This document shows positions 33,501 through 41,422 of a stretch of 64,000 nucleotides of DNA, one piece after another (positions within the stretch are counted from its first letter, which is position 1; every line of letters begins with the position of its first letter). The stretch is taken from assembly GCA_965242535.1 (NCBI GenBank), contig OZ251458.1, forward strand, positions 2,232,001 to 2,296,000, read 5' to 3'. A model generated the notes under the pieces. The model searched no databases. It saw only the letters and a program-made list of their open reading frames with translations, and was not told the origin of the DNA. This stretch comes from VXRD01 sp965242535. GTDB lineage: Bacteria; Latescibacterota; UBA2968. The translations under genes were made by a program, and so were the position numbers.

Positions 33501-33540
33501 CGTTTTTTTTTTCTGTAGTTTTTGTCTCCGTGTCCGCCAT
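33493..33540 (-). CDS. Predicted 15-residue leader peptide ahead of SGNH-4
   Basis: MADTETKTTEKKNDD, with AAGGAG nine bases upstream of its ATG. It ends within the first codons of SGNH-4 (8-bp overlap), and the A10 tract lies inside it. Translation of SGNH-4, which has no ribosome site of its own, could depend on ribosomes finishing this leader. A one-base slip in the A-tract would fuse it to the enzyme in some configurations. Prediction only. Confidence 0.5.
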   Translation of the reverse strand: MADTETKTTEKKNDD

Positions 33541-33581
33541 GAGGCATCTCTCCTTTCCGCCTGCGCGTTCCGTCTTCGAGC

Positions 33582-34988
33582 CTATTGCCCACCCGTGTCT
33601 ATCGGCCTGGCGCAAACTTCCGGGTTCTTTTGGACATACTCGAGCAGGGCTTCGGCTGCCCACAGGTGGCCTTGGACGTTCCAATGTTCGTCGAGTGCCC
33701 AATACGCCTTTTGGATCTCGCCGCCTTGACGGCGGATGTAGTCGTACTGGTCAATAACGGGAATGCCGCGGACATCGGCCATGGCGTTGAGGCGATCAAA
33801 GGCGGGGTGGCCTCGAGTGTGCATGGTGTGTGTCGCCAAGATGACCAGCGAGGCGCCGTCGCGCTCGGTGCGTTCCACAAATTGATCCAAGGCAAAGGCC
33901 GTGAACGCCAACTCTTTCTCTAAAAAGGGCGACAACGTCTTTTTTTCGTATTGATCCTCAACATCCTCCCAAGTCTTCAGGTTGTAATCTCGCAATCCAT
34001 TAAATAGCGATTTGGAGTTGAGGTGTCCGTTCAAAAATTTCATCTGGACAATCCGTTGAGGATCGCGGAGGAATGGAAACCGGGTGGATATCTTTTCATG
34101 CAATCCACGCATGAAGTAGGAGCTCGAACGCAAGTGCTCAACGATAGACATATAACGGGATTTGGGGAGTTGGGGCAATCTGAACATCGACCAATCCGGG
34201 TGAGGTGGTCGCAGTTTTAGGGTACCGGCTTCGTCTCTTGCCGCCGTGACGTATGGTTGCCGATCCGGATGGATTCCCATTGGCAACGCGTGCAGGAGTG
34301 GGGAATTGTCTGCGAAGTCATTGTTCACAAAAACGAGTACGACGAGCTTGGGGACAAGATGTCGCGCAAATTCGTCGTAATACGGCAATTGATGGATCTG
34401 TCCGGTGTTCCTGAACCCATAAGCCGATGCGGTGATGTCCAAGTGGGGCAGGTGCCGGGCGGCGAGTTCTTCGAGGCGAACGTGAAACTTATCGGCGATG
34501 GGGACCTGCTTTGCCTCGACGAAGGAATCTCCGATCATCGCGATGTGACAACTTTCAGCGGCCCGTTCGGGGCGGATGGATTCGCGGTCGAGGAAACCGA
34601 GGCTGTTGGTGCGCGAGATGGTAAAAAAATCGATGTTGTTGGTATAGCGTACTTCCACATTGGGTTTCATGAGAAGACCCACGCCTTGGACAAAATGCTT
34701 GGGAACGGAGTTTGATCTAAATTGTGGGGGCGTCGTTAGCCGGAGATAGACTTCCCCAAAGATAGACCGACCGGACACGTCCCTCAAAATAGCGATGTTT
34801 CGCACCGTCAGCCGGAGATAGATTTCCCCGGCGAGCGCGATCAGAATCAGACCCGCAAAAGTGAACAACGCATTGTAGGCGACCACCTGAAGGACGCGGC
34901 GGATTTTTCGGGGGGGGGGGGGGGGGTATAACTTATTGTTTTTTATCAAATTGTAATTTATGATTGGCGTATCCCTCCTTTTTGGCAA
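33582..34988 (-). CDS. Membrane-anchored SGNH/GDSL hydrolase-like protein, paralogue 5 of 5, with damaged start and homopolymer
   Basis: About 440-468 residues. Blocks: HIAMIGDSFVEAKQVP, RNTGQIHQLPYYD and LDEHWNVQGHLWAAEALLEY. Two oddities mark the N-terminus. The position equivalent to the ATG of paralogue 1 (ATCATGAATTAC) reads ATCATAAATTAC, so an AAGGAGGG site is followed by ATA. Then a C17 run encodes five prolines just before KIRRVLQVVAYN. The given start is a TTG that overlaps the ribosome site; the real start is uncertain (ATA, or TTG at NLIKNN). The GE(I/V)YLRLT motif after the helix is duplicated. Expression may be off, weak or phase-variable. Confidence 0.7.
   Translation of the reverse strand: MPKRRDTPIINYNLIKNNKLYPPPPPRKIRRVLQVVAYNALFTFAGLILIALAGEIYLRLTVRNIAILRDVSGRSIFGEVYLRLTTPPQFRSNSVPKHFVQGVGLLMKPNVEVRYTNNIDFFTISRTNSLGFLDRESIRPERAAESCHIAMIGDSFVEAKQVPIADKFHVRLEELAARHLPHLDITASAYGFRNTGQIHQLPYYDEFARHLVPKLVVLVFVNNDFADNSPLLHALPMGIHPDRQPYVTAARDEAGTLKLRPPHPDWSMFRLPQLPKSRYMSIVEHLRSSSYFMRGLHEKISTRFPFLRDPQRIVQMKFLNGHLNSKSLFNGLRDYNLKTWEDVEDQYEKKTLSPFLEKELAFTAFALDQFVERTERDGASLVILATHTMHTRGHPAFDRLNAMADVRGIPVIDQYDYIRRQGGEIQKAYWALDEHWNVQGHLWAAEALLEYVQKNPEVCARPIDTGGQ
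34910..34926. repeat. G17 homopolymer in the N-terminal region of SGNH-5
   Basis: Seventeen consecutive G on the plus strand (C17 in the coding strand). Length changes of one or two bases would shift the frame of SGNH-5. Could also be a sequencing or assembly artefact. Confidence 0.85.
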
Positions 34989-35036
34989 TCATGTTTTACT
35001 CCCGATCATGCCCGCCTGCGCGTTCCGTCTTCATCC

Positions 35037-36863
35037 CTAATCCAGATCGAACGAATCCTCGTAATTTTCAACTTTGAGCGAGGGATCCTGATCTTCTTTT
35101 TTTAAGAAGCAATTGCCGATGGCGAGGCGGTCGATGTCCGTGCCCATGAAGCAACGGAAGGCGTCGGCGGGTGTGCAAACAATGGGTTCGCCGCGCACAT
35201 TAAAGCTGGTGTTCACGATGACCGGGCAATCGGTTTTCGCCTTGAACGCCTTGATTAGCGCGTGGTAGCGGGGGTTGGTCTCGCGGTGGACCGTCTGCAC
35301 GCGCGCCGAGTAATCCACATGCGTCACTGCGGGAATGTCCGAATGCGGCGCGTTGAGGCGGTCGATGCCGCAAAGCGTTTCATCCACGCGCTTGCGCCGT
35401 TCGGCCACCACATCGGCCACGAGCAACATATAGGGACTGTCGCACGCGAGATCGAACCAGTCCGATACATCCTCGCACAACACGCTCGGCGCGAATGGCC
35501 GAAAGGATTCGCGGTGCTTGACCTTGAGGTTGAGCGTCTTTTGCATGGCGGGCGAACGCGCGTCCGCCAAGATCGACCGGTTGCCGAGGGCGCGCGGCCC
35601 AAATTCCATCCGCCCCTGAAACCAGCCCACGGCCTTGCCATCCGCCAACGCGGACGCCGCGGCGTTGATCAACGCCTCATCCGATAGCATCTCGTAGCGC
35701 GCACCGGCCGCATCGAGCGCGCGGCGCACCGCGTCCGGATCGAACTCGGGGCCGAGCAAGGCCCCGCGCATGGCATCGCCCCCCTCGCAATGACGCGGTT
35801 CATCGAACAGCCGATGACTCGCCGCCAATGCAGCGCCCAACGCGCCTCCCGCATCGCCAGCCGCCGGCTGAATCCAGATATCCTCAAACCGACCATCCCG
35901 CAACACCTCGCCATTGGCGACGCAGTTGAGCGCGACCCCACCCGCGAGACACAAATTGGGAACGCCCGTCTCATCCCGCAACGAGCGGGTCAAGCGCAAT
36001 ACCGCTTCTTCAACGACGGCTTGTACGGAAGCCGCCAAGTCCATGTGCCGTTGCGTCAACGGTTCATCCGGCGTGCGCGGCGGGCCGCCGAACAGCGCGT
36101 CGAATTTGCCATTGGTCATCTTCAGCCCGGTGCAGTAGTCAAAATAGGAGAGATCGAGGCGGAACGTGCCGTCCCGCTTCAGGTCGATCAGGTGATCGAG
36201 GATGGTCGAGACGTATTTCGGATCGCCATAAGGCGCGAGGCCCATCACCTTGTATTCGCCGGAATTGACCTTGAAGCCCGTGTAAAACGTGAACGCCGAG
36301 TAGAGCAATCCCAAGGAGTGGGGGAAGTGAATCTCCCGCGTCATCTCCAACTCGTTGCCGTGCCCGATGCCCACGGAGGTGGTCGCCCACTCGCCGACTC
36401 CGTCCATCGTCAGGACGACCGCGTCTCGGAAGGGAGACGGATAAAACGCGCTCGCCGCGTGCGATTGGTGATGCTCGGCGAACAGCAATTTGGCGTTCCA
36501 GTCCACGTCTGGGGCGCGTTTTTTCAATTCCCGGCGCAACAGGTCTTTTTGAAACAACTTTTCCCTGATCCACACGGGAACGGCCATGTAGAAGGAACGA
36601 AACCCGCGCGGCGCGAACGCGATGTAGGTTTCGAGCAACCGCTCGAATTTGAGGAAGGGCTTGTCGTAGAACGCGACGCGATCGATCTCGTCGAGCGCGG
36701 TGTCGGCCTGATCGAGGCAGTAAGCGATGGCGTTGGTCGGATAGCCCGAGTCGTGCTTTTTGCGCGTGAAACGCTCTTCTTGCGCGGCGGCGACAATGCG
36801 CCCGCCATCTACGAGGGCCGCGGCGCTGTCGTGGTAGAACGCGGAGATACCGAGAGTTTTCAT
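35037..36863 (-). CDS. Carbamoyltransferase, NodU/CmcH/TobZ family
   Basis: 608 residues. The N-terminal ASKHA-type domain starts MKTLGISAFYHDSAAALV. Metal and substrate histidines are in FAEHHQSHAASAF (HxxxH), and the nucleotide region is VVLTMDGVGEWATTS. The C-terminal YrdC-like half has GRMEFGPRALGNRSILADA and CPVIVNTSFNVRGEPIV. It transfers carbamoyl from carbamoyl phosphate to a hydroxyl of a sugar or natural product. The next two genes (DUF5989-like, SxtJ-like) are the usual companions of this family. Carbamoyl phosphate could come from carA-type enzymes. Confidence 0.95.
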   Translation of the reverse strand: MKTLGISAFYHDSAAALVDGGRIVAAAQEERFTRKKHDSGYPTNAIAYCLDQADTALDEIDRVAFYDKPFLKFERLLETYIAFAPRGFRSFYMAVPVWIREKLFQKDLLRRELKKRAPDVDWNAKLLFAEHHQSHAASAFYPSPFRDAVVLTMDGVGEWATTSVGIGHGNELEMTREIHFPHSLGLLYSAFTFYTGFKVNSGEYKVMGLAPYGDPKYVSTILDHLIDLKRDGTFRLDLSYFDYCTGLKMTNGKFDALFGGPPRTPDEPLTQRHMDLAASVQAVVEEAVLRLTRSLRDETGVPNLCLAGGVALNCVANGEVLRDGRFEDIWIQPAAGDAGGALGAALAASHRLFDEPRHCEGGDAMRGALLGPEFDPDAVRRALDAAGARYEMLSDEALINAAASALADGKAVGWFQGRMEFGPRALGNRSILADARSPAMQKTLNLKVKHRESFRPFAPSVLCEDVSDWFDLACDSPYMLLVADVVAERRKRVDETLCGIDRLNAPHSDIPAVTHVDYSARVQTVHRETNPRYHALIKAFKAKTDCPVIVNTSFNVRGEPIVCTPADAFRCFMGTDIDRLAIGNCFLKKEDQDPSLKVENYEDSFDLD

Positions 36864-36866
36864 AGG

Positions 36867-37016
36867 TCAAAAAATCGTGTAGATCATCGGCGCGACGGCG
36901 CTGCCTTGGCTCAGGACGATCAGCCCGCCGAGCGCGAGCATCATGACGATGACCGGGAACAGCCAATACTTTTTGCGGACGCGCATAAATTGCCAAAGTT
37001 CGCGGAGAAAGGACAT
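36867..37016 (-). CDS. Small DUF5989-like membrane protein
   Basis: 49 residues: a basic N-terminus (MSFLRELWQFMRVRKKYW) and a single membrane helix (LFPVIVMMLALGGLIVL), ending APMIYTIF. This is the form of DUF5989 proteins found between carbamoyltransferase and SxtJ genes. It starts 8 bases beyond the end of the SxtJ-like gene and stops 3 bases before the carbamoyltransferase ATG. Function unknown. Confidence 0.8.
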   Translation of the reverse strand: MSFLRELWQFMRVRKKYWLFPVIVMMLALGGLIVLSQGSAVAPMIYTIF

Positions 37017-37024
37017 ATCAAACC

Positions 37025-37453
37025 TCAAAATTGGTTTTTAAGGGATTCGGGATTCGGGCCGGGGGGATCGCGGTGGATCCAGTAACTCTCGGCATCGCGG
37101 TCGTATCGCAGATGCAACAGGTCTTTGCCCAAAGCGCGCATGATCAGCCCCGTGGGCACGACCACGGCGTAGAACAACAGGGCCAAAATTATCGGGCTGA
37201 CGATGCGGTGGAGGAGCAGGCCAAACTTGAACCAGATCTTGTTAAACGGCGCCAACCAGCCCGCTTTGACGAGTGCCACTAGGAGGATGATGGCGGCAAC
37301 GCCGAGGGACCAATAGCGGGGTGGCGCGCCCTTAATCAACGGAAACAGCCCAACTGCGGCAAACACAACGGTGAATACAACGCCAAAGGCGCGATTGGAA
37401 CTCCCCGCTATCGGGTCGTCTCGGGTCAACCGCTCGTGGGTTTGGATTTGCAT
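37025..37453 (-). CDS. SxtJ-like membrane protein
   Basis: 142 residues with three to four membrane segments (AFGVVFTVVFAAVGLFPLI, WSLGVAAIILLVALVKAGW, IVSPIILALLFYAVVVPTG). The conserved FNKIWFKFGLLLHRIVSPI and the C-terminal RDPPGPNPESLKNQF are typical of SxtJ family proteins, named after the saxitoxin cluster. Role unknown; always neighbours a carbamoyltransferase in the clusters I recall. It begins 2 bases after the cysC stop. Confidence 0.85.
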   Translation of the reverse strand: MQIQTHERLTRDDPIAGSSNRAFGVVFTVVFAAVGLFPLIKGAPPRYWSLGVAAIILLVALVKAGWLAPFNKIWFKFGLLLHRIVSPIILALLFYAVVVPTGLIMRALGKDLLHLRYDRDAESYWIHRDPPGPNPESLKNQF

Positions 37454-37455
37454 AT

Positions 37456-38061
37456 TTAAATATTCCCCCGCGCTTCGAGCAAGGCGATGATTTGTCGCGT
37501 TGCTTGTTGCGGCGTGCTGTCGACCGTGTAAATGACGAGTTCGGGATTTTCGGGCGGTTCGTACGGGTCGGAGATGCCCGTGAAATTGGGGATTTCACCC
37601 GTGCGCGCTTTTTTATACAGACCCTTGGGATCGCGCGTTTCGCACACCTCGAGGGGCGTGTCGATGAAGACTTCGATGAAGTCGCCATCATCCATCAATG
37701 CGCGCACGCCATCGCGGTCCGCGCGGTAGGGACTGACAAAGCTGGAGAGGGTAATCGCGCCTACATCGGCAAAGAGTTTGCCCACTTCGCCGATGCGCCG
37801 GATGTTTTCAGCGCGGTCTTCGGCGGAGAAGCCGAGGTTTTTGTTCAAGCCGTGGCGGATGTTGTCGCCGTCGAGCACATACGCCATGCGACCGCGTTCG
37901 ATCAAGGCGTGTTCGACGGTGAATGCGATGGTGCTTTTGCCCGAGCTGGGCAAGCCCGTGAGCCAGATCAGCACGCCTTTTTGCGCGAGCAGGGCCTCGC
38001 GCCGTTCCCGCGCCACCTGGCCTTCATGCCAGACGATATTGGTGGCTTTGACTTCTGCCAA
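37456..38061 (-). CDS. cysC: Adenylylsulfate (APS) kinase
   Basis: 201 residues. The P-loop is LPSSGKSTIAF, and the APS-binding segments are DGDNIRHGLNKNLGFSAEDR and SPYRADRDGVRALM, followed by FIDTPLEVCETRDPKGLYKK. It makes PAPS, the sulfate donor. Because it lies first in the carbamoyltransferase cluster and not with assimilatory sulfate genes, PAPS may serve a sulfotransferase; none is seen here. The start is a TTG seven bases after GGGAGG. Confidence 0.93.
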   Translation of the reverse strand: MAEVKATNIVWHEGQVARERREALLAQKGVLIWLTGLPSSGKSTIAFTVEHALIERGRMAYVLDGDNIRHGLNKNLGFSAEDRAENIRRIGEVGKLFADVGAITLSSFVSPYRADRDGVRALMDDGDFIEVFIDTPLEVCETRDPKGLYKKARTGEIPNFTGISDPYEPPENPELVIYTVDSTPQQATRQIIALLEARGNI

Positions 38062-38186
38062 GAGATGCCTCCCGTGAGTGTGGTGGAACTGCGTTTGGAT
38101 GTTCGTAAGATACTAAATTTTGGCGGGGGATTGAGAATATTTTATGCGGACTTTCAGAATCGGCGTTTCGCCGCCACAGCGTAAGA

Positions 38187-38213
38187 GGACAGGCACGGGG
38201 GCCTGTCCCTACG
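38187..38213. repeat. REP-like palindrome
   Basis: Exact GGACAGGC/GCCTGTCC stems around ACGGGG, then CCTACGG. Confidence 0.82.
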
Positions 38214-38245
38214 GGTGCCGGGCATCGGGGACTGACCACTTATGA

Positions 38246-38271
38246 GGACAGGCACGGGGCTTGTCCCTACG
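38246..38271. repeat. REP-like palindrome, one stem mismatch
   Basis: GGACAGGC with CTTGTCCC; preceded by GACTGACCACT, a word seen beside other REP copies. Confidence 0.75.
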
Positions 38272-38386
38272 GAGTTTGGGGGCGGATGGACTGGCGACTC
38301 TCCGCCTTTGACCTTGACACGCAAAAAGGCGATTCCGATATTGGGACGCACTTGTCGACCGAGACGCAATACACTTGGAGCGCGCT

Positions 38387-39553
38387 ATGGCAGAGCGAAA
38401 GAAGATCGCGGCGATTGTGACTTCGTATTTTCCCCGGTCACACGCGGATGTGATCGTGACGAAGTTTTTGAAGGGGTTTCCCACGGACGAGGGGTTGTTG
38501 CCGCCAGAGGTGGATGTGGCGGCGATGTATTTGGATCAGGTGCATTTTAGGGACGATATCGGACGCGCCATAGCCGGGGAGTTTGGCGTGCCGATGTACG
38601 ACAGCATCAACCGCGCCCTGACGCTGGGAGGGAATGAATTGGCGGTGGATGGCGTGTTGCTGATCGGCGAACACGGCGATTATGCGTGGAACGAGAAAGG
38701 GCAACACCTGTATCCGCGCAAGTATTTTTTTGAACAAATCTGCGGGGTGTTCGCCTCGTCCGGGCGGTCGGTTCCGGTGTTTAACGACAAGCATCTCTCC
38801 TACAACTGGCGCGATGCCAAGTGGATGTACGACCGCGCGCGCGAACTCGAGGTGCCGTTTATGGCGGGGTCGTCCGTGCCGCTGGCATGGCGCGAGCCGC
38901 GGATCGAATATGCGTTGGATGCGGATATCGAAATGGCGATGTCCGTGGCGTATGGCGGGCTGGATTCCTATGGATTCCACGCCTTGGAGCTCTTGCAATG
39001 CATGGTGGAGCGGCGCGCTGGCGGCGAGACCGGGATCGCGGCTGTGCGGTGCTTGGAGGGCGATGATGTTTGGGCGTCCGATGCGTGGGATCGCGATCTC
39101 TACTCGGCGGCGGTGGCGCCCATCGAGGCGAAAGAAGAGGGCGATGTGCGCGACCACTGCGAGAATCCGGCGCTCTTTTTGTTGGAATACGCGGATGGAT
39201 TGCAGGCGGCGACGCTGATGTTGAATGGGTACACAAAGGGATGGGGCTTCGCAGCGCGGCGCGATGGGCAAGTGGAAGGCATGCGCGTTTTGTTGGCCGA
39301 TAGCCCGCATCCGCATTTCAGTTATTTGAGCTTGAACGTCCAACAGATGTTTTTGACGGGCCAACCGCAGTATCCTGTCGAGCGCACGCTGTTGGTCTCT
39401 GGCGCGCTGGAGGCGTTGTTGGATTCGCGGTATCGGGGATACGGGCGAATCGAGACGCCGCATTTGCAGGTGGCGTATCAATCGCATCAAAAGATGCCGA
39501 TTCGCCCGGTGAATCCCAATCCCGTGGGCGCGAGTTTGGTGCCCTTTGAATAA
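38387..39553 (+). CDS. Conserved hypothetical protein
   Basis: 388 residues, start ATG six bases after GGAG. The N-terminus KKIAAIVTSYFPRSHADVIV resembles a Rossmann-like beta-alpha unit, and VDGVLLIGEHGDYAWNEKG, PVFNDKHLSYNWRDAKWMYD and MAGSSVPLAWREPRIEY are strongly patterned segments. No signal peptide or membrane helix. The layout is reminiscent of Gfo/Idh-type proteins lacking a clear dinucleotide motif; I do not recognise a defined family and assign no function. It is followed at about 55 bp by two queF genes on the same strand. Confidence 0.8.
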   Translation: MAERKKIAAIVTSYFPRSHADVIVTKFLKGFPTDEGLLPPEVDVAAMYLDQVHFRDDIGRAIAGEFGVPMYDSINRALTLGGNELAVDGVLLIGEHGDYAWNEKGQHLYPRKYFFEQICGVFASSGRSVPVFNDKHLSYNWRDAKWMYDRARELEVPFMAGSSVPLAWREPRIEYALDADIEMAMSVAYGGLDSYGFHALELLQCMVERRAGGETGIAAVRCLEGDDVWASDAWDRDLYSAAVAPIEAKEEGDVRDHCENPALFLLEYADGLQAATLMLNGYTKGWGFAARRDGQVEGMRVLLADSPHPHFSYLSLNVQQMFLTGQPQYPVERTLLVSGALEALLDSRYRGYGRIETPHLQVAYQSHQKMPIRPVNPNPVGASLVPFE

Positions 39554-39607
39554 TTGCCGCACAACGTGCGTAAATGTGGGGGCGATGCCCATCTGAAGCT
39601 GCGAGAG

Positions 39608-39958
39608 GTGACGGTGCTCAAGTGCGTTGAAAATCCCGAGCGCGACCGGGCCTATGCGATTGAATTTGAGACCGCGGAATTTACGGCTCTGTACGCGGTG
39701 ACAGAACAGCCGATTTTTGCGACGGTCTCGATTTCTTATGTGCCCCGCGAATCGTGCGTGGAACAGATGTCGCTCAAGGCGTATTTGGGATCGTTTCGCA
39801 ATGAGAGGGTGTTTTGCGAGGGCGCGATCAATCGAATCGCAGACGATTTTGTGCGGGCCTGCGATCCGATTTCGCTGACCGTGGTGGGTGATTTTACCGT
39901 GCGCGGGGGCATCGAGACGCGCATCCGCGTGACTTACAAACGCGAGGATGGGGCATGA
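39608..39958 (+). CDS. QueF-like protein lacking catalytic Cys and Asp
   Basis: 116 residues from a GTG start, which makes it exactly as long as the next gene; a TTG at 39554 is the alternative. It aligns along its length with the true QueF downstream (YAIEFETAEFTAL, ISYVPRESCVEQMSLKAYLGS). The active-site segment SLCPKTGQPDFA is TALYAVTEQPIFA here: the thioimide-forming Cys is Tyr and the proton-donor Asp is Ile. The substrate Glu in CVEQMSLK and the FRN motif are kept. It overlaps the true queF by 4 bp (ATGA). It could be a non-catalytic partner subunit, comparable to the unequal halves of two-domain QueF. Confidence 0.78.
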   Translation: MTVLKCVENPERDRAYAIEFETAEFTALYAVTEQPIFATVSISYVPRESCVEQMSLKAYLGSFRNERVFCEGAINRIADDFVRACDPISLTVVGDFTVRGGIETRIRVTYKREDGA

Positions 39959-40305
39959 GTTCAGCCGATCTCTTAGAGGCATTCGACAATCCCAATCCGG
40001 AACGGCATTACGAGATCGAATTTACCTGTGCCGAGTTCACGTCGTTGTGTCCCAAAACGGGCCAACCCGATTTTGCGACGATCGCGATTCGCTACGTGCC
40101 CGGCCCGCGTTGCGTGGAATTGCGCTCGCTGAAGCACTATTTCCGGTCCTTTCGCAATCGGGGCATTTACATGGAACCCGTGACCAACGAGATTTTGAAC
40201 GATCTGGTGGCGCTGTGCGATCCGGTGGAAATGCAGGTGATCGGCCATTTCAATATCCGCGGCGGTATCGATCACAAAATCGTGGCGCGCTACAAGCGGG
40301 AATAG
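39955..40305 (+). CDS. queF: NADPH-dependent 7-cyano-7-deazaguanine reductase (preQ0 reductase), unimodular
   Basis: 116 residues. The tunnelling-fold enzyme reduces preQ0 to preQ1 in queuosine biosynthesis. Catalytic Cys and Asp are in SLCPKTGQPDFAT; the QueF motif is CVELRSLKHYFRSFRN and the trailing Glu is in GIYMEPVTNEI. Length and motif order match the short B. subtilis type. It is translationally coupled to the inactive-looking paralogue before it. No queCDE genes are nearby. Confidence 0.94.
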   Translation: MSSADLLEAFDNPNPERHYEIEFTCAEFTSLCPKTGQPDFATIAIRYVPGPRCVELRSLKHYFRSFRNRGIYMEPVTNEILNDLVALCDPVEMQVIGHFNIRGGIDHKIVARYKRE

Positions 40306-40316
40306 GTACCTTCAAT

Positions 40317-41408
40317 TTAGAATGCCGTCTCTGTCCATTCCAAGCGGACTTTGAGTTGGTTTAGTTGGCTCCTCCAAGAGAGATAGCCCTCATGTTGAAG
40401 CCTGCCGACGACGATGCCCGGGGCAATGCCCTGTGCGGCAGCGAATGCACAAACCGCCTCCTTCTCGCACGGACCACTTGCGACAAATCGCGCCCATTCT
40501 CGCTTCGGCACCAGCTTGTTTGCCGCCCATTCATTCGCTTCCTCTTCGACGGAGTCGATCTCGCCCTGCTTTGCGCCGTCGATAAATACGTTCCTCTTGC
40601 TGTGCAAAAGAATGTGTGCGGCCTCGTGGAACAGGCTAAACCACAAATGGTCGTCTGCCTTGTGGCGCGCGCTCAACTGGATTATGGCCTTCCGGGGAGA
40701 AAGCCACCGCGCCGCACCGCTAAGGGCTGTTCTCGGCAACGGCTCGATCCAAGCCAAGGCAACGCCCGATCGATTGCAGAGTTGTCGGGCGTCGGATAGC
40801 CCCTTCTCTACTGGGAGCCGCGTCAGTCCGCGAATTTCTTCCAATGCCCGCTTAAAATGCGTCTCATTGTAATCGGCGCAATTTTGCTGTTCACCGTCGC
40901 GTTCTCCGAGCCGAAGCCATGTTGCCAATGCAATTTTATCACTTTCAAAACTCGGCGAATGTCGATACGCCACATTTGCCGAGCTATACTTCATTTTCCA
41001 AGCCTTAAATGAACCGACGCCGAAGAATGAGAGCAAACCGGAGGCGGTTTCCACTTCTGACTTCGGCTTTTGCAGGATGCCCCGCTTCACGAGTTCCCCA
41101 ACCGGAAATCTCTTTAACCACGCCGCAGATTTGGCGGCTTCGGCTTCCCGGGCGCGATGAAGCCGGTAGTCGGCCTCAATGCCGATCCACAAACTCGCAT
41201 CGACGTCCAGCACCTTTTCAAACTGAAGCGCTGTCGCCGGCTCGAGGGGGGCTTTTCCCGAGATGATCTCGCTGATCAGTTTCGGAGAACGCCCGCATCG
41301 CCGAGCGAACTCGGCTTGGGAGATGCCTTGCGCGTCCAATCGTTCCTCCAAAACCCAACCCGGTGGAACCGCGTAGTCCGGCTGATACTGATTGATTCCC
41401 ACGGCCAT
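40317..41408 (-). CDS. higA: HigA-type antitoxin fused to an ImmA/IrrE metallopeptidase domain
   Basis: 363 residues. The N-terminal XRE helix-turn-helix (GISQAEFARRCGRSPKLISEIISG, about 25-50) follows the GWVLEERLDAQ start typical of HigA. The C-terminal half contains the zinc motif HEAAHILLHS with a downstream Glu in EEEANEWAANKLVP, as in ImmA/IrrE peptidases that cleave repressors. The fusion suggests self- or partner-cleavage. The start is the ATG about eight bases after GAGG; an upstream TTG overlaps this site. It follows higB at 14 bp. Confidence 0.9.
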   Translation of the reverse strand: MAVGINQYQPDYAVPPGWVLEERLDAQGISQAEFARRCGRSPKLISEIISGKAPLEPATALQFEKVLDVDASLWIGIEADYRLHRAREAEAAKSAAWLKRFPVGELVKRGILQKPKSEVETASGLLSFFGVGSFKAWKMKYSSANVAYRHSPSFESDKIALATWLRLGERDGEQQNCADYNETHFKRALEEIRGLTRLPVEKGLSDARQLCNRSGVALAWIEPLPRTALSGAARWLSPRKAIIQLSARHKADDHLWFSLFHEAAHILLHSKRNVFIDGAKQGEIDSVEEEANEWAANKLVPKREWARFVASGPCEKEAVCAFAAAQGIAPGIVVGRLQHEGYLSWRSQLNQLKVRLEWTETAF

Positions 41409-41422
41409 TTTTTTTTCCTCGC

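Larger units (their letters stand above)
38062..38386. other. Divergent intergenic region with two REP palindromes, no other gene seen
   Basis: It separates the minus-strand cysC cluster from a plus-strand gene, so promoters for both must lie here. A TTGAGA/ATTTTATG-like AT-rich patch (38120-38150) is the best candidate. REP copies are at 38187-38213 and 38246-38271. Confidence 0.6.

Noticed and set aside
33493..33702. 69-codon frame ending with the leader peptide sequence
   Set aside because: Only the last 15 codons follow a ribosome site; the upstream part overlaps SGNH-5's 3' end in another frame.
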